A DNA stretch of 64,000 nt from Erysipelotrichaceae bacterium (GCA_024684175.1 JAIKXJ010000087.1:1-64000), one strand, 5' to 3'. Counted from the first letter of the stretch, positions 6,851 through 15,551 are shown. The notes: generated by a model from the sequence alone, not told the origin. Numbers and translations are program-made.

Positions 6851-8199
6851 AACGCTTACGGATCTGGCTGAAAAACTTTACTCTTATCCAGCAATTCCTC
6901 ACGATCGTGTTCATCACCGGCGTGGTCTTGCTGCTTTTTGTATTTACCTTCCTGAACCGGAACATCGATACGTTCGTCAACTCGCAGATGTATGTCTTCA
7001 TCCACCGTTCGCAGAACGAGTATCTCGAGACCCGGTCTTTTTCTTCGGAGTCCAATGTCTTACATTTCGTATATAATGTATCCTCTAAACGTTATCTCAA
7101 TTCGATCGCCGATCAGTATGTCTCCATATTGCGGAGGATCGATCCCGATCCGGAAGGCGGCAAGATCGATTCGAGCTTTGAATCGGGCAACGATACGATC
7201 GTTTATTCGATCATCAGTTTCGGTGACAATGGCGAGAACCGTCTGATCTCCATCGTCAAGAATGACTTCCGCCAGGAATTCCTTTCGGCACTGTCCAATT
7301 CGGTCATCAATATCACGTTCTATGTCTTTTTCGGTCTGATCGGTCTGATCGTCATCTGGGTCTTCTCTCTGATCCGGCCTCTGGATCAGATCATCAGTTA
7401 TATCGACCGCATCAAGTCGGGAGAGAAGGCCGAACTCAATGTCGAACGTTACGATGAGATCGGCGAAGTGGCGGAAGCTCTGGTCTCCATGAATGAGGAA
7501 CTTTCCCAGCAGCAGCACATCCGCGACGAGATGATACAGAACATCTCTCATGACCTCAAGACGCCGATCGCAACGATCAAATCCTATTCCGAATCGATCA
7601 AGGACGGCATCTATCCTTACGACACATTGGAAAAGAGTGTCGATGTCATCATCGAAAATGCCGACCGTCTGGAAAAGAAGGTCTATTCGCTGATCACCTA
7701 CAACAAGATGGGCTATCTGGTCGACCGCGATGCCGGCATACTCAATCTGGAAATGGCACCGCTCATTCAGAAGGCGATCCTGGCGGCGTCGATGATCCGC
7801 AGCGACGTGGAGATCGAGACCGACTTAGATGAAAAAGTCTGGTTCCATGGCGAGGAAGAGCCCTGGCGGGTCGTCATCGAGAATCTGCTCGACAACGCCT
7901 TGCGCTATGCATCGTCAAAAGTCACCGTCAAATTGTCCAATAATCTTTTAGAAGTCTATAACGACGGAGAAAACATCGCCGAAGACCGTCTCGACAAACT
8001 CTTCAAGCCTTACGAAAAAGGCAACAAGGGCAAATTCGGTCTGGGTCTTTCGATCGTCAAAAAAGTCGTGGAGACTTACGGCTACAACGTCACCGGTGAA
8101 AACCTCAACGAGGGCGTGATCTTCCGTATCTATACCAACCGCAAGATGAAGCGGCCTTCAAAGAAAAAGAACAACAAAAAGAGTATAATTGACTCATGA
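6847..8199 (+). CDS. Sensor histidine kinase
   Basis: 450 residues. Membrane helix about 12-38, extracytoplasmic sensor region about 40-150, second helix about 153-178, HAMP linker, HisKA with phospho-acceptor His in NISHDLKTPI, HATPase_c with N-box ENLLDNALRYA and G2 box [11 protein letters not shown]. The C-terminus is a Lys/Arg/Asn-rich tail. It pairs with the response regulator immediately upstream (ATGA overlap). The alpha/beta hydrolase start codon overlaps its stop, so the wall-synthesis genes follow without a gap. The signal sensed is not evident. Confidence 0.93.
   Translation: MKRLRIWLKNFTLIQQFLTIVFITGVVLLLFVFTFLNRNIDTFVNSQMYVFIHRSQNEYLETRSFSSESNVLHFVYNVSSKRYLNSIADQYVSILRRIDPDPEGGKIDSSFESGNDTIVYSIISFGDNGENRLISIVKNDFRQEFLSALSNSVINITFYVFFGLIGLIVIWVFSLIRPLDQIISYIDRIKSGEKAELNVERYDEIGEVAEALVSMNEELSQQQHIRDEMIQNISHDLKTPIATIKSYSESIKDGIYPYDTLEKSVDVIIENADRLEKKVYSLITYNKMGYLVDRDAGILNLEMAPLIQKAILAASMIRSDVEIETDLDEKVWFHGEEEPWRVVIENLLDNALRYASSKVTVKLSNNLLEVYNDGENIAEDRLDKLFKPYEKGNKGKFGLGLSIVKKVVETYGYNVTGENLNEGVIFRIYTNRKMKRPSKKKNNKKSIIDS
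8184..8189 (+). promoter_or_regulatory. Possible internal -10 before the alpha/beta hydrolase
   Basis: TATAAT (8184-8189) ends six bases before ATG 8196, inside the end of the kinase gene. This is the same spacing as other leaderless starts in the window, but translational coupling to the kinase is an alternative. Confidence 0.4.
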
Positions 8200-8954
8200 G
8201 TTACATCAAGATCGATGACATCGATCTCCATTACGAAGAGTATGGGGAACAGGGAAGACCTGTCCTGCTGCTCCACGGATGGGGACAGAATACGGAAATG
8301 ATGGCTTTTATCGGAGAATTCCTGAAGAGCCATTTTATTGTCTATAACCTCGATCTGCCGGGTTTCGGCAAGTCGGGGGAACCGCCTTTTGCCTGGGGAA
8401 GTGAAGAGTATTGCCGGTTCGTGAAACACTTCTGCGATGCCAAAGGCGTCGAAGAGCCGATCATCATCGGCCATTCTTTCGGCTGCCGCATCGCTTTGCA
8501 ATATGCCTTACGCTATCCTGTCCGGAGGATGGTCCTGACCGGCGCGGCCGGTGTGCGGGACAAAAGAGGACTGGACTACTATGTCAAGGTCTATTGCTAT
8601 AAGTTAGGCAAGAAGGTCTTGTCTTTGAAGCCGTTTCAGAAATACCGTGAACAGCTGACCAAGAACGCGGGAAGCGAAGATTACCGCAATTCCAGCGGTG
8701 TCATGCGTCAGACGTTCGTCAAGATCGTCAACGAAGATCTCACGCCGCTGTTGAGTCAGATCGGGACCGAGACTTTGCTGGTGTTCGGAGAGAACGACGA
8801 GGCGACACCGGTCGAAAAGGGGAAGCTCATGGAAGGAAAGATGCAGGATGCGGCTCTGGTCATCTTCGAGAATGACGATCATTATGCCTATATCCATCAG
8901 GCGAACCGTTTCTGTCTGGTCCTGGATGCCTTTTTAAGGAGAGATTATCAATGA
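8196..8954 (+). CDS. Alpha/beta hydrolase
   Basis: 252 residues of a single alpha/beta-hydrolase fold. Oxyanion motif LLHGWGQN near residue 28, nucleophile elbow GHSFGC (Ser near 92), acid Asp in FGENDEATPV and catalytic His in NDDHYAYIHQ near the end. No signal peptide, so cytoplasmic; substrate unknown. The ATG overlaps the kinase stop and the stop overlaps the murF start (ATGA), placing it in the wall-precursor operon. It might act as an esterase or amidase on a precursor, but nothing in the sequence shows that. Confidence 0.85.
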   Translation: MSYIKIDDIDLHYEEYGEQGRPVLLLHGWGQNTEMMAFIGEFLKSHFIVYNLDLPGFGKSGEPPFAWGSEEYCRFVKHFCDAKGVEEPIIIGHSFGCRIALQYALRYPVRRMVLTGAAGVRDKRGLDYYVKVYCYKLGKKVLSLKPFQKYREQLTKNAGSEDYRNSSGVMRQTFVKIVNEDLTPLLSQIGTETLLVFGENDEATPVEKGKLMEGKMQDAALVIFENDDHYAYIHQANRFCLVLDAFLRRDYQ

Positions 8955-10516
8955 ACGATTTTCTGATCATTTTATTATATCTGGCCGTTTTTCTGGGCTT
9001 GAGTTTCGTCTATGTGAAACAGGCGCTGCAGATGTTCCAGCAGAACCACTATGAGCTTTACCGCTATTCCAAGTGGCTTTTTCATAAAAACAATCTGCGC
9101 TTTTCCAAGACCCTGATCTTTGTGATCGTGATCCTGACGATCGGTACACTGCTCAAGAGCGAAAAGACGCTCATCTGCTTGTTCCTGAGCCTGGCCTTTG
9201 CGGTCTACATGATCTATCAGGAGACCAAAAAAGTCTACATCAAGGACCTGGTCGTCACGGCCAGAGTGAAACGTCAGATCGTCGTGATGTGCATACTGCT
9301 TGTCCTGTTCATCCTTCTGGGAAGGATACTTCCTGCCGATGTCCTGGCTGTTATGATCATCATCCTTTCTTATCTGCTGATCTATCCGATGGCTTTGATC
9401 ACGCTGCCGATCGAAGAGGCGATCAAGAACCGCTACGAAGATGAGGCAAGAAAGATCCTGGCAGAAGACAAGCGGCTCATCAAGATCGGCATCACTGGTT
9501 CTTATGGCAAGACGTCGACCAAAAATATCATCAACGACATCATCGCCGAAAATAAGATGACGCTGATCACACCGGCTTCCTACAATACGCCGATGGGCAT
9601 CACGAGAACGATCCGCGAACTGCTGAAACCGATCCATGAAGTCTTCGTCTGTGAGATGGGGGCGGATAAAGTCGGTGACATCAGCTACCTGATGGATTTC
9701 GTCCGTCCGAAATACGGTGTCGTGACTTCCATCGGACCCCAGCATCTCAACACCTTCCACTCCTTAGATAACATCATCAGGGAGAAGATGCAGGAGATCG
9801 AACTGCTTCCGTTAGACGGTGTAGGTTTCATCAATCTCGACAACGAATATATCGCTTCCTATCCGATCAAAAACCGCTGCAAGGTCGTTTCCGTCGGCAT
9901 TGAAAACGAAAATGCCGATCTTCGGGCGAGAAACATCGTTTATTCCAAGGAAGGCAGCGAATTCGACGTGACGGTCGACGGACAAGACTGTCATTTCCGG
10001 ACTTCGCTTCTCGGCAAGCACAATATCACCAATATCCTCTTGGGCATTGCGATCGCCAGGGAACTGGGCATCGATCTGAAACAGATCGCCCGCAATGTTT
10101 CCAATATCCGGCAGGTGGAACACCGTCTCGAGGTCAAAAAGATCAACGGTCTCACCTTCATCGATGACGCCTTCAATTCCAATCCGGTCGGCTCGAAAAT
10201 GGCTCTGGACGTCTTGTCGATGATGCCGCAAAGAAGGGTGATCGTCACTCCGGGTATGATCGATCTGGGCGAGAAGGAAGATGAGATCAACTATTCTTTC
10301 GGAGAGTATATGCTCAACAAGGCGGATCTGGTCATCCTGGTCGGTGAAAAACAGACGAAGAAGATCCTGCAGGGCCTTTTGGACAGCGGTTTTCCTGAAG
10401 AAGATATCCTGGTCGTCAAGACGGTCCGGGAAGCCTTCGACTATATCTACGGGAATCTGACCTATTCCGATACGATCCTGCTGGAAAACGATCTGCCGGA
10501 TGCATTCAACGTATAA
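8951..10516 (+). CDS. murF: Membrane-anchored MurF-type Mur ligase
   Basis: 521 residues. Catalyses ATP-dependent addition of D-Ala-D-Ala to the UDP-MurNAc-tripeptide. The ligase part (about 170-515) has the P-loop GITGSYGKTSTK, a middle domain with NTPMGITRT and VCEMGADKVGDI, and C-terminal DDAFNSNPVGSKMAL. About 160 N-terminal residues form five hydrophobic helices (about 4-24, 52-66, 68-86, 108-127, 130-152), unusual compared with soluble MurF (about 450 residues). AAGGAG precedes the ATG. The next gene, ddl, makes the dipeptide this enzyme uses, which supports the MurF call over other Mur ligases. Confidence 0.82.
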   Translation: MNDFLIILLYLAVFLGLSFVYVKQALQMFQQNHYELYRYSKWLFHKNNLRFSKTLIFVIVILTIGTLLKSEKTLICLFLSLAFAVYMIYQETKKVYIKDLVVTARVKRQIVVMCILLVLFILLGRILPADVLAVMIIILSYLLIYPMALITLPIEEAIKNRYEDEARKILAEDKRLIKIGITGSYGKTSTKNIINDIIAENKMTLITPASYNTPMGITRTIRELLKPIHEVFVCEMGADKVGDISYLMDFVRPKYGVVTSIGPQHLNTFHSLDNIIREKMQEIELLPLDGVGFINLDNEYIASYPIKNRCKVVSVGIENENADLRARNIVYSKEGSEFDVTVDGQDCHFRTSLLGKHNITNILLGIAIARELGIDLKQIARNVSNIRQVEHRLEVKKINGLTFIDDAFNSNPVGSKMALDVLSMMPQRRVIVTPGMIDLGEKEDEINYSFGEYMLNKADLVILVGEKQTKKILQGLLDSGFPEEDILVVKTVREAFDYIYGNLTYSDTILLENDLPDAFNV

Positions 10517-10520
10517 ATGG

Positions 10521-10529
10521 TGATAGAAT
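10521..10529 (+). promoter_or_regulatory. Extended -10 before ddl
   Basis: TGA-TAGAAT, TAGAAT at 10524-10529, ten bases before ATG 10540. Would give a leader of zero to four bases. Confidence 0.45.
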
Positions 10530-10539
10530 GGGTAATGTT

Positions 10540-11736
10540 ATGAAAATATGTGTAGGTGTATTTTTCGGCGGCAAGTCCACCGAACACGAGATCAGCTGCA
10601 TCTCGGCAAACCAGGCGCTTCACGCCCTGGACAGCGACAAGTACGATGTCCTTCCGATCTATATCTCTAAGGACAATGAGTTTTTTATCGGCGATGAATT
10701 GTTTGACTTAGCCAATTATTCTTCCTTCATCAAGGATCCCGCTTCCGTTCTGGAAAAGGTCATGATCTATAAGGACGGCAATCAAGTCAAGGTCCGGCCG
10801 GTCAAAGGCATGTTCAAGAAAGAACACAAGATCGACGTGGCTTTCCCGGTCGTTCACGGGACCAACGTGGAAGACGGCTCTTTAGCCGGCTTCTTGCAGA
10901 TGCTGGATCTGCCGTATACTTCTTGCGATGTTTTGGGCGGTGCGGTCGGTCAGGACAAGGCGGTCATGAAAGACATCTTCAAGGCCGAAGGTATCCCGAT
11001 GGTCGATTATTTCGTCGTCTACAATGCCGACTTTGAAGAAGATTATGACAATTATTTCGCAAAAGCGAAAAAGATCGGTTTCCCGCTGATCGCCAAACCG
11101 GCAAACCTGGGCTCCTCGATCGGCATCGAAGTCATCAAAAACGAAGAAGAATTCAAAGAAAAAGTTCTGGAATGTCTCAAATATGATTTCAAGGTCATCA
11201 TCGAACAGATGATCACCGACCTCAAGGAAGTCAACATCTCCCTGATCGGCAACAGCGACGAAGCAAAAGTCTCACCGATTGAGGAAGTCACCAACGGTTT
11301 CCTTGATTTCGACAAGAAATACCAGCCGGGCGGCTCAAAAGGAGCCAAAGGCGCCAAGGCGCCATCCAAGGCAGCACCGGCCAAAGGTGCTTCCAAGGGC
11401 ATGGCTTCGACGGTCCGTAAAGTTCCGGCGGAACTCAAGGAAGGGCAGAAGGAAGAGATCGAAGCGATCGCCAGAAAGGCGTTCCGCGCCTTGAATTCGT
11501 TTGGCTGCGTGCGTATCGATTTCATGATCGACAAGGCCACCGACAAGATCTACTGCAACGAGATCAACACGATCCCGGGTTCTCTGGCGTTCTATCTGTG
11601 GAACCATGAAGGCATGAGCTTCACGGAAGAATGTGACGTGATGATCGACAACGCCTTGAACCGTTATGCGAGAAGGTCCCGCAAGACCTACTCCTTCGAT
11701 ACCAATATTTTGGATAATTACAGGAAGAGATCATGA
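10540..11736 (+). CDS. ddl: D-alanine--D-alanine ligase with omega-loop insertion
   Basis: 398 residues from ATG 10540 (MKICVGVFFGGKSTEHEIS is the standard family start; an ATG 12 bases upstream is in frame). ATP-grasp enzyme joining two D-Ala for peptidoglycan. Visible: GGKSTEHEIS near the N-terminus, the ATP-grasp lysines (IAKPANLGSSIG), and metal/phosphate residues in RIDFM and EINTIPG. Tyr261 in DFDKKY corresponds to the specificity tyrosine of D-Ala-D-Ala ligases (Tyr216 in E. coli DdlB), arguing against a D-Lac or D-Ser ligase. Directly after it, residues about 263-292 are a Gly/Ala/Lys/Pro/Ser-rich low-complexity insert in the active-site omega-loop. Forms a unit with murF upstream. 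Confidence 0.92.
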   Translation: MKICVGVFFGGKSTEHEISCISANQALHALDSDKYDVLPIYISKDNEFFIGDELFDLANYSSFIKDPASVLEKVMIYKDGNQVKVRPVKGMFKKEHKIDVAFPVVHGTNVEDGSLAGFLQMLDLPYTSCDVLGGAVGQDKAVMKDIFKAEGIPMVDYFVVYNADFEEDYDNYFAKAKKIGFPLIAKPANLGSSIGIEVIKNEEEFKEKVLECLKYDFKVIIEQMITDLKEVNISLIGNSDEAKVSPIEEVTNGFLDFDKKYQPGGSKGAKGAKAPSKAAPAKGASKGMASTVRKVPAELKEGQKEEIEAIARKAFRALNSFGCVRIDFMIDKATDKIYCNEINTIPGSLAFYLWNHEGMSFTEECDVMIDNALNRYARRSRKTYSFDTNILDNYRKRS

Positions 11737-11816
11737 GGAATACAGGAAGAAAGATCATTGTGATCATCATCATCCTGCTGATGCTGGTGATCTCGGTATT
11801 ATCGCTTGCCGTCTGA
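11733..11816 (+). CDS. 27-residue single-helix membrane microprotein
   Basis: ATG 11733 overlaps the ddl stop (ATGA), and the frame runs 27 codons to TGA 11814-11816. The product is a basic head (MRNTGRK) followed by about 18 hydrophobic residues (IIVIIIILLMLVISVLSL), a single transmembrane helix. AGGAAGAG precedes the start. The tight coupling to ddl and the coherent helix suggest a real small membrane protein, perhaps holding Ddl or MurF at the membrane, but function is unknown. Confidence 0.5.
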   Translation: MRNTGRKIIVIIIILLMLVISVLSLAV

Positions 11817-11820
11817 TCCC

Positions 11821-11849
11821 GGTCTCTTTTGACTTTTGAAGTCAAGACC
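11821..11849 (+). terminator. Possible weak terminator after the ddl operon
   Basis: GGTCT / AGACC outer stem with inner TGACTT-TTG-AAGTCA. The T-rich stretch follows only about 20 bases later, so this is a hairpin with uncertain terminator strength. Confidence 0.35.
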
Positions 11850-11891
11850 CGGACCTTTCGGCTCTGTTTGTTTTAAGTCATCATAAAAATA

Positions 11892-11919
11892 GATGAAACC
11901 GCTCAGGAACGGTTTCATC
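11892..11919. other. Perfect 10-bp hairpin upstream of the sortase gene
   Basis: GATGAAACCG - 8 nt - CGGTTTCATC, about 22 bases before the sortase ATG. On the minus strand it is followed by TATTTTTATG and would resemble a terminator, but no minus-strand gene is near. On the plus strand it may lie in the sortase 5' leader. Confidence 0.5.
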
Positions 11920-11941
11920 GCTCAGATCCGTTTCGTTGCAC

Positions 11942-12844
11942 ATGAAGAAGATGAACAAGAAAACACTGTTAGGACTCATCGTCACGGTCCTTGCCCTGGG
12001 AGCGAGCATTTTTATTTTGTTTTCCGCCGGCGTGATCTCGCTGCCTGAAAAAAACGAAGCTCCGGCCGAAGAAGAAGTGACCGTCCCGGCGGAGGACGAG
12101 AATGAGAAACTGCTCAAAGAATATCGGGCGCTCTATGACGAAAACAAGGCGATCAATGGAGATTATGTCGGCGAGATCCTGTTTGATTCCGGACTGCTCA
12201 AAGCCTCCTTCGTACAGGCGAAGTCCTGTTTCAAGGAAAACGGCGAGATGTATTCCTTCTATACGGAGGATGGCAAACTGGTGACGGACGCTTCCGGTTA
12301 CACCGGCAATGATGTCTACATCTGGACATACTGGAAGACCGGAGAGTACGATTACAACGACAACGGCGGTTCCACTTTCATGGATTACCGCAACAACCTG
12401 GCCGACCAGAACCTGATCGTCTACGGTCATCATTTCTCTGTCTGGAATGATGAGACCAGGACCAAGGCCTTCACACCGCTGGAACAGCTGCTGGAGGAAG
12501 AGAATTATGCACAGAACCGCTATGTGACGCTGGTTCTGGAACATGAGATCCGCAAATACGAGATCGCCTGTGTCTATGAGTTCGATGCGACCAGCGAAGA
12601 GGATGTCACTGCTCTGCAATACTGGCGCACCAACTACAACTACGACGATTATAACGGCAATGCCTACGATGAAAACTATTACAGCAACTACATCGAAGCA
12701 GCCCGCGGTGCACAGTATTATCCGATCAATGTCCGCTGGACGACCGAGGATCCGACGCTGACCTTGCAGACCTGCATCGGCGGCCATGCCGGAGAATTGT
12801 TTGAGATCATCGTCTTGCGTCAGATCTCATCCGCCGCTTATTAA
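11942..12844 (+). CDS. Sortase-family transpeptidase (class B-like)
   Basis: 300 residues from ATG 11942 (a second ATG at 11951 is equally possible; neither has a clear Shine-Dalgarno). N-terminal membrane anchor about 8-30, Glu-rich linker, then a sortase domain (about 75-295). Sortase signatures: LIVYGHHF (catalytic His), LTLQTC (catalytic Cys) and Arg in FEIIVLRQ near the C-terminus. Spacing and the N-in topology resemble class B. Its substrate is not adjacent; the next gene is a wall hydrolase without an LPXTG-type signal. A decayed surface-protein locus lies at 50.3-52.1 kb. Confidence 0.8.
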   Translation: MKKMNKKTLLGLIVTVLALGASIFILFSAGVISLPEKNEAPAEEEVTVPAEDENEKLLKEYRALYDENKAINGDYVGEILFDSGLLKASFVQAKSCFKENGEMYSFYTEDGKLVTDASGYTGNDVYIWTYWKTGEYDYNDNGGSTFMDYRNNLADQNLIVYGHHFSVWNDETRTKAFTPLEQLLEEENYAQNRYVTLVLEHEIRKYEIACVYEFDATSEEDVTALQYWRTNYNYDDYNGNAYDENYYSNYIEAARGAQYYPINVRWTTEDPTLTLQTCIGGHAGELFEIIVLRQISSAAY

Positions 12845-12870
12845 AGCCTTTAAACAGGCTTTTCTTTTTT
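12845..12870 (+). terminator. Terminator of sortase gene
   Basis: AAAGCC - TTTAAACA - GGCTTTT CTTTTTT, stem with strong T-run; the next -10 begins immediately after. Confidence 0.7.
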
Positions 12871-12871
12871 G

Positions 12872-12877
12872 TATCAT
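12872..12877 (+). promoter_or_regulatory. -10 box of the glucosaminidase gene, leaderless configuration
   Basis: TATCAT at 12872-12877, seven bases before ATG 12885, no Shine-Dalgarno. Confidence 0.5.
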
Positions 12878-12884
12878 TAATGTA

Positions 12885-15551
12885 ATGAACAAGTTTCAGT
12901 GTTTTTTCTTATGGACTTTGCTGCTCTGTCTGATGGCAGAGCCTTTTGGTGTCTTTGCGGAGGCGGAAGACTATCTGCTTACCGATGAAGCAGACGGCTA
13001 TCAGGAGAGCTTCCGTTCTTTTGAAAGTGCCTATGACGCCTTTGAAAGAGAAAAAGAAGGGCACGGCAATCTCTTGCTGAAACAGGGGGAAGAGGTCCTG
13101 GCGATGGAATACGGAATCATCGAATTCAAAAGCGACCAAAGCTGTTCTCTGATCCTGGAATACGATTCCCTGGTCAAACATGAAAAAGACTATCTCAATC
13201 CCTGCTACGGCGCCGATGCCTTATATCTGGGCACATCGCGAAACGGCAGGGTGGAATTTCAGATCGCCGCCGATACCGGCTCGATCGATATGAAAGATGT
13301 AAAACTGATCCCGCTGCAGGATCTGAAAACGCCGGTCTCTTCTTATCTTGTCAAAGAAGGAAAACTCATCCACAACATCCGGACAAGAAGCGGTCAGGAT
13401 TTCTTTACATATTCCATCGTTTTCGATGAAGCTCCGTACTTTTTAAAAGAAGGGCAGACGGTCTACTCTTTTGACGGTCATTACTTCTATGAGGATCTGA
13501 TGTCGCTCTGTGATGACCTGTCGGGCGAAAGTCATGAGAACGCCTTGAATGAAACAGCGTATTACAACTACTACCAGTATCTGCCGTACCGTTCCTATAC
13601 CGCTTATGAGGTTTCGGATCTGGAAGGGTATTTCTATGACACATTGAAAACAAAGGGGAGACTGACCTCTTATTTTGATCATGACGGCGACGGGGCGGCG
13701 GATGCGATCGATCTGTCCCAGCTGTACGGCAACATTAAAGACTTCTTCGTCTGCGAATCCCTCTACGGGTCCAATGCCCTGATGTTGTTGTCGAGCGCGG
13801 TCTATGAGTCTTCCTACGGCCGAAGCCATGACAGTTTCTTTGATAATGACTTGTTCTCTTCTTCGGTCTATGAGACGGAAGAAGAAAAGGAAAGCAGACG
13901 CTATGCCTCGGTCGCTTCTTCCATCTATGCCCATAGCCGCTATTTCATCTCCAAGCGTTTTGCCGACCACCGCAGGAGCGATTATACGGGCACCTGTTTC
14001 GGTGACAAGGTGACGGGGATCAACGTGAATTATTCGATCGATCCTTATTACGGCGAAAAGTGTTCGGCGGTCTATCGCCGGATCGATGAAGCTTTGGGAA
14101 GAAAAGACAAAGACCGCTATGGAAGTCTGATCCTGAAGGATGAGGAACACGTCACGTTTTATCGGGATGAAGACCTGCAGCGGCGTTATTTCCAACTGGA
14201 CGATGTCGCGGAATTACATCTGATCGTCCTTGAAGAACTTGAGGAGGCTTATAAGGTCCGCATCGACCAGAGTTATTCCGATGAGCATCTCTATGATCCT
14301 TCGTTCAGCATCGCTTATCTGCCGAAAGAAAGAGTCTTTGCGCTGCTGAATGAAGACAAGATCGAGGAAGAGTCCTTCGATACGCGGACTTTGGATCTTA
14401 ACGGCGGGAATTATATGGGAATGGAAGAGATTAAGATCTTTTCCGACCGTATAGATTCTTTCATCCCGCATAAAGAGGGCTATGAATTCGAGGGATTTGA
14501 TGAAAACGGCAAGGCGCAGTACAAAAAGATCAGCCGGATCGAACTGACTTCTTCGCTGAAGATGAAGCTCAAAGACATCGAAGAGATCGATCTTGAAGAT
14601 CCTGATCTTCGCGTCATCTATGAAGATGCTTCGTACAGGATCCTGCCTTTGAGCAGCGATCTGGTCAGGATCACGCAGGAAGAAGAGTCCGACCGCTATT
14701 CGCTCACGATCAGCTACGAAGGTCTTTCTTTGAATTATGAGCTGCAGCTGTCGGAAAAGGCGGTCAAAGAATACGAAGCTCTTAACGAAGCGATAAAAGA
14801 AAACGATATCTCTGCCATCAAGAAACGGCTGCCGGATCTGTATCATCCGCTGAGTTTTGAGCAGATCCGTTCATTCGACCGGATACTGAAAGAGAAAAAC
14901 AAGCGCAACTATGTCATTCTGAACAAGGAAGAAGGATCCGATCTGTCGATCTCCGGTCTCGATCTGTCACTCGATGACAAGAATTCGCTGTCATTGATGG
15001 CCGATACCTATTATGTGATCGTCGAAAGGATCAAAGACGAAGATAAAGACAAGATCTTTGAGCTGGCGAAAGGCTACGGTTTCGAAGATGTGAGAGGTAT
15101 CGACATCTCTTTCCGTTTCAATTACCAGTCCATCGGTCTGCGCAGTCCGGCCATCGTACAGCTGGATATCCAAGATAAGAAGAAGGATAAGATCTATTCG
15201 GTCTATCATCTGGATGAGGACGGTCATATCGTCAAATGCCGTACAGAGTATTCGGATAACTACGTGCAATTCCGGATCGAAGAGTCCGGACCGTATCTTG
15301 TCCTGTCCTTGCCGTCCGTCAATGAATTCGATCTTCCCGACGGTATAGAGGATCTGACTTACGATAATATGGGCTTTGATAAGCACAAGACCAATTTCGA
15401 ACTGATGGGAACTCTGGTCATCACTTTGACGGGCCTCATCGGCATCACTTTGTATTACATCATCTACAACGAAAGGAAAAGACTGTGGAGAGACTTCAGA
15501 AGATCATTGCAGCAAGCGGGTATTGCTCAAGAAGAAGGGCCGAAGAACTGA
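12885..15551 (+). CDS. Secreted, C-terminally anchored endo-beta-N-acetylglucosaminidase-like wall hydrolase
   Basis: 888 residues from ATG 12885 (signal peptide MNKFQCFFLWTLLLCLMAEPF ending near FAEAE). A bacterial SH3-like/linker region precedes a glucosaminidase (LytG/LytB-type) domain at roughly 215-410: GSNALMLLSSAVYESSYGRS carries the catalytic Glu, followed by NDLFSSSVY, SIYAHSRYFISKRF and GDKVTGINVNYSIDPYYGEK. The remaining region (410-845) is long, acidic and uncharacterised, and a membrane helix (LVITLTGLIGITLYYIIY) with a basic tail ends the protein. Expected role: cleaving glycan strands outside the membrane. The last 67 bases overlap the start of rluB in another frame. Confidence 0.72.
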   Translation: MNKFQCFFLWTLLLCLMAEPFGVFAEAEDYLLTDEADGYQESFRSFESAYDAFEREKEGHGNLLLKQGEEVLAMEYGIIEFKSDQSCSLILEYDSLVKHEKDYLNPCYGADALYLGTSRNGRVEFQIAADTGSIDMKDVKLIPLQDLKTPVSSYLVKEGKLIHNIRTRSGQDFFTYSIVFDEAPYFLKEGQTVYSFDGHYFYEDLMSLCDDLSGESHENALNETAYYNYYQYLPYRSYTAYEVSDLEGYFYDTLKTKGRLTSYFDHDGDGAADAIDLSQLYGNIKDFFVCESLYGSNALMLLSSAVYESSYGRSHDSFFDNDLFSSSVYETEEEKESRRYASVASSIYAHSRYFISKRFADHRRSDYTGTCFGDKVTGINVNYSIDPYYGEKCSAVYRRIDEALGRKDKDRYGSLILKDEEHVTFYRDEDLQRRYFQLDDVAELHLIVLEELEEAYKVRIDQSYSDEHLYDPSFSIAYLPKERVFALLNEDKIEEESFDTRTLDLNGGNYMGMEEIKIFSDRIDSFIPHKEGYEFEGFDENGKAQYKKISRIELTSSLKMKLKDIEEIDLEDPDLRVIYEDASYRILPLSSDLVRITQEEESDRYSLTISYEGLSLNYELQLSEKAVKEYEALNEAIKENDISAIKKRLPDLYHPLSFEQIRSFDRILKEKNKRNYVILNKEEGSDLSISGLDLSLDDKNSLSLMADTYYVIVERIKDEDKDKIFELAKGYGFEDVRGIDISFRFNYQSIGLRSPAIVQLDIQDKKKDKIYSVYHLDEDGHIVKCRTEYSDNYVQFRIEESGPYLVLSLPSVNEFDLPDGIEDLTYDNMGFDKHKTNFELMGTLVITLTGLIGITLYYIIYNERKRLWRDFRRSLQQAGIAQEEGPKN

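Noticed and set aside
10540..11736. Ddl as a vancomycin-resistance D-Ala-D-Lac ligase beside a Van-type two-component system
   Set aside because: Tyr261 sits at the D-Ala-D-Ala specificity position and there are no vanH, vanX or vanY homologues in the cluster.
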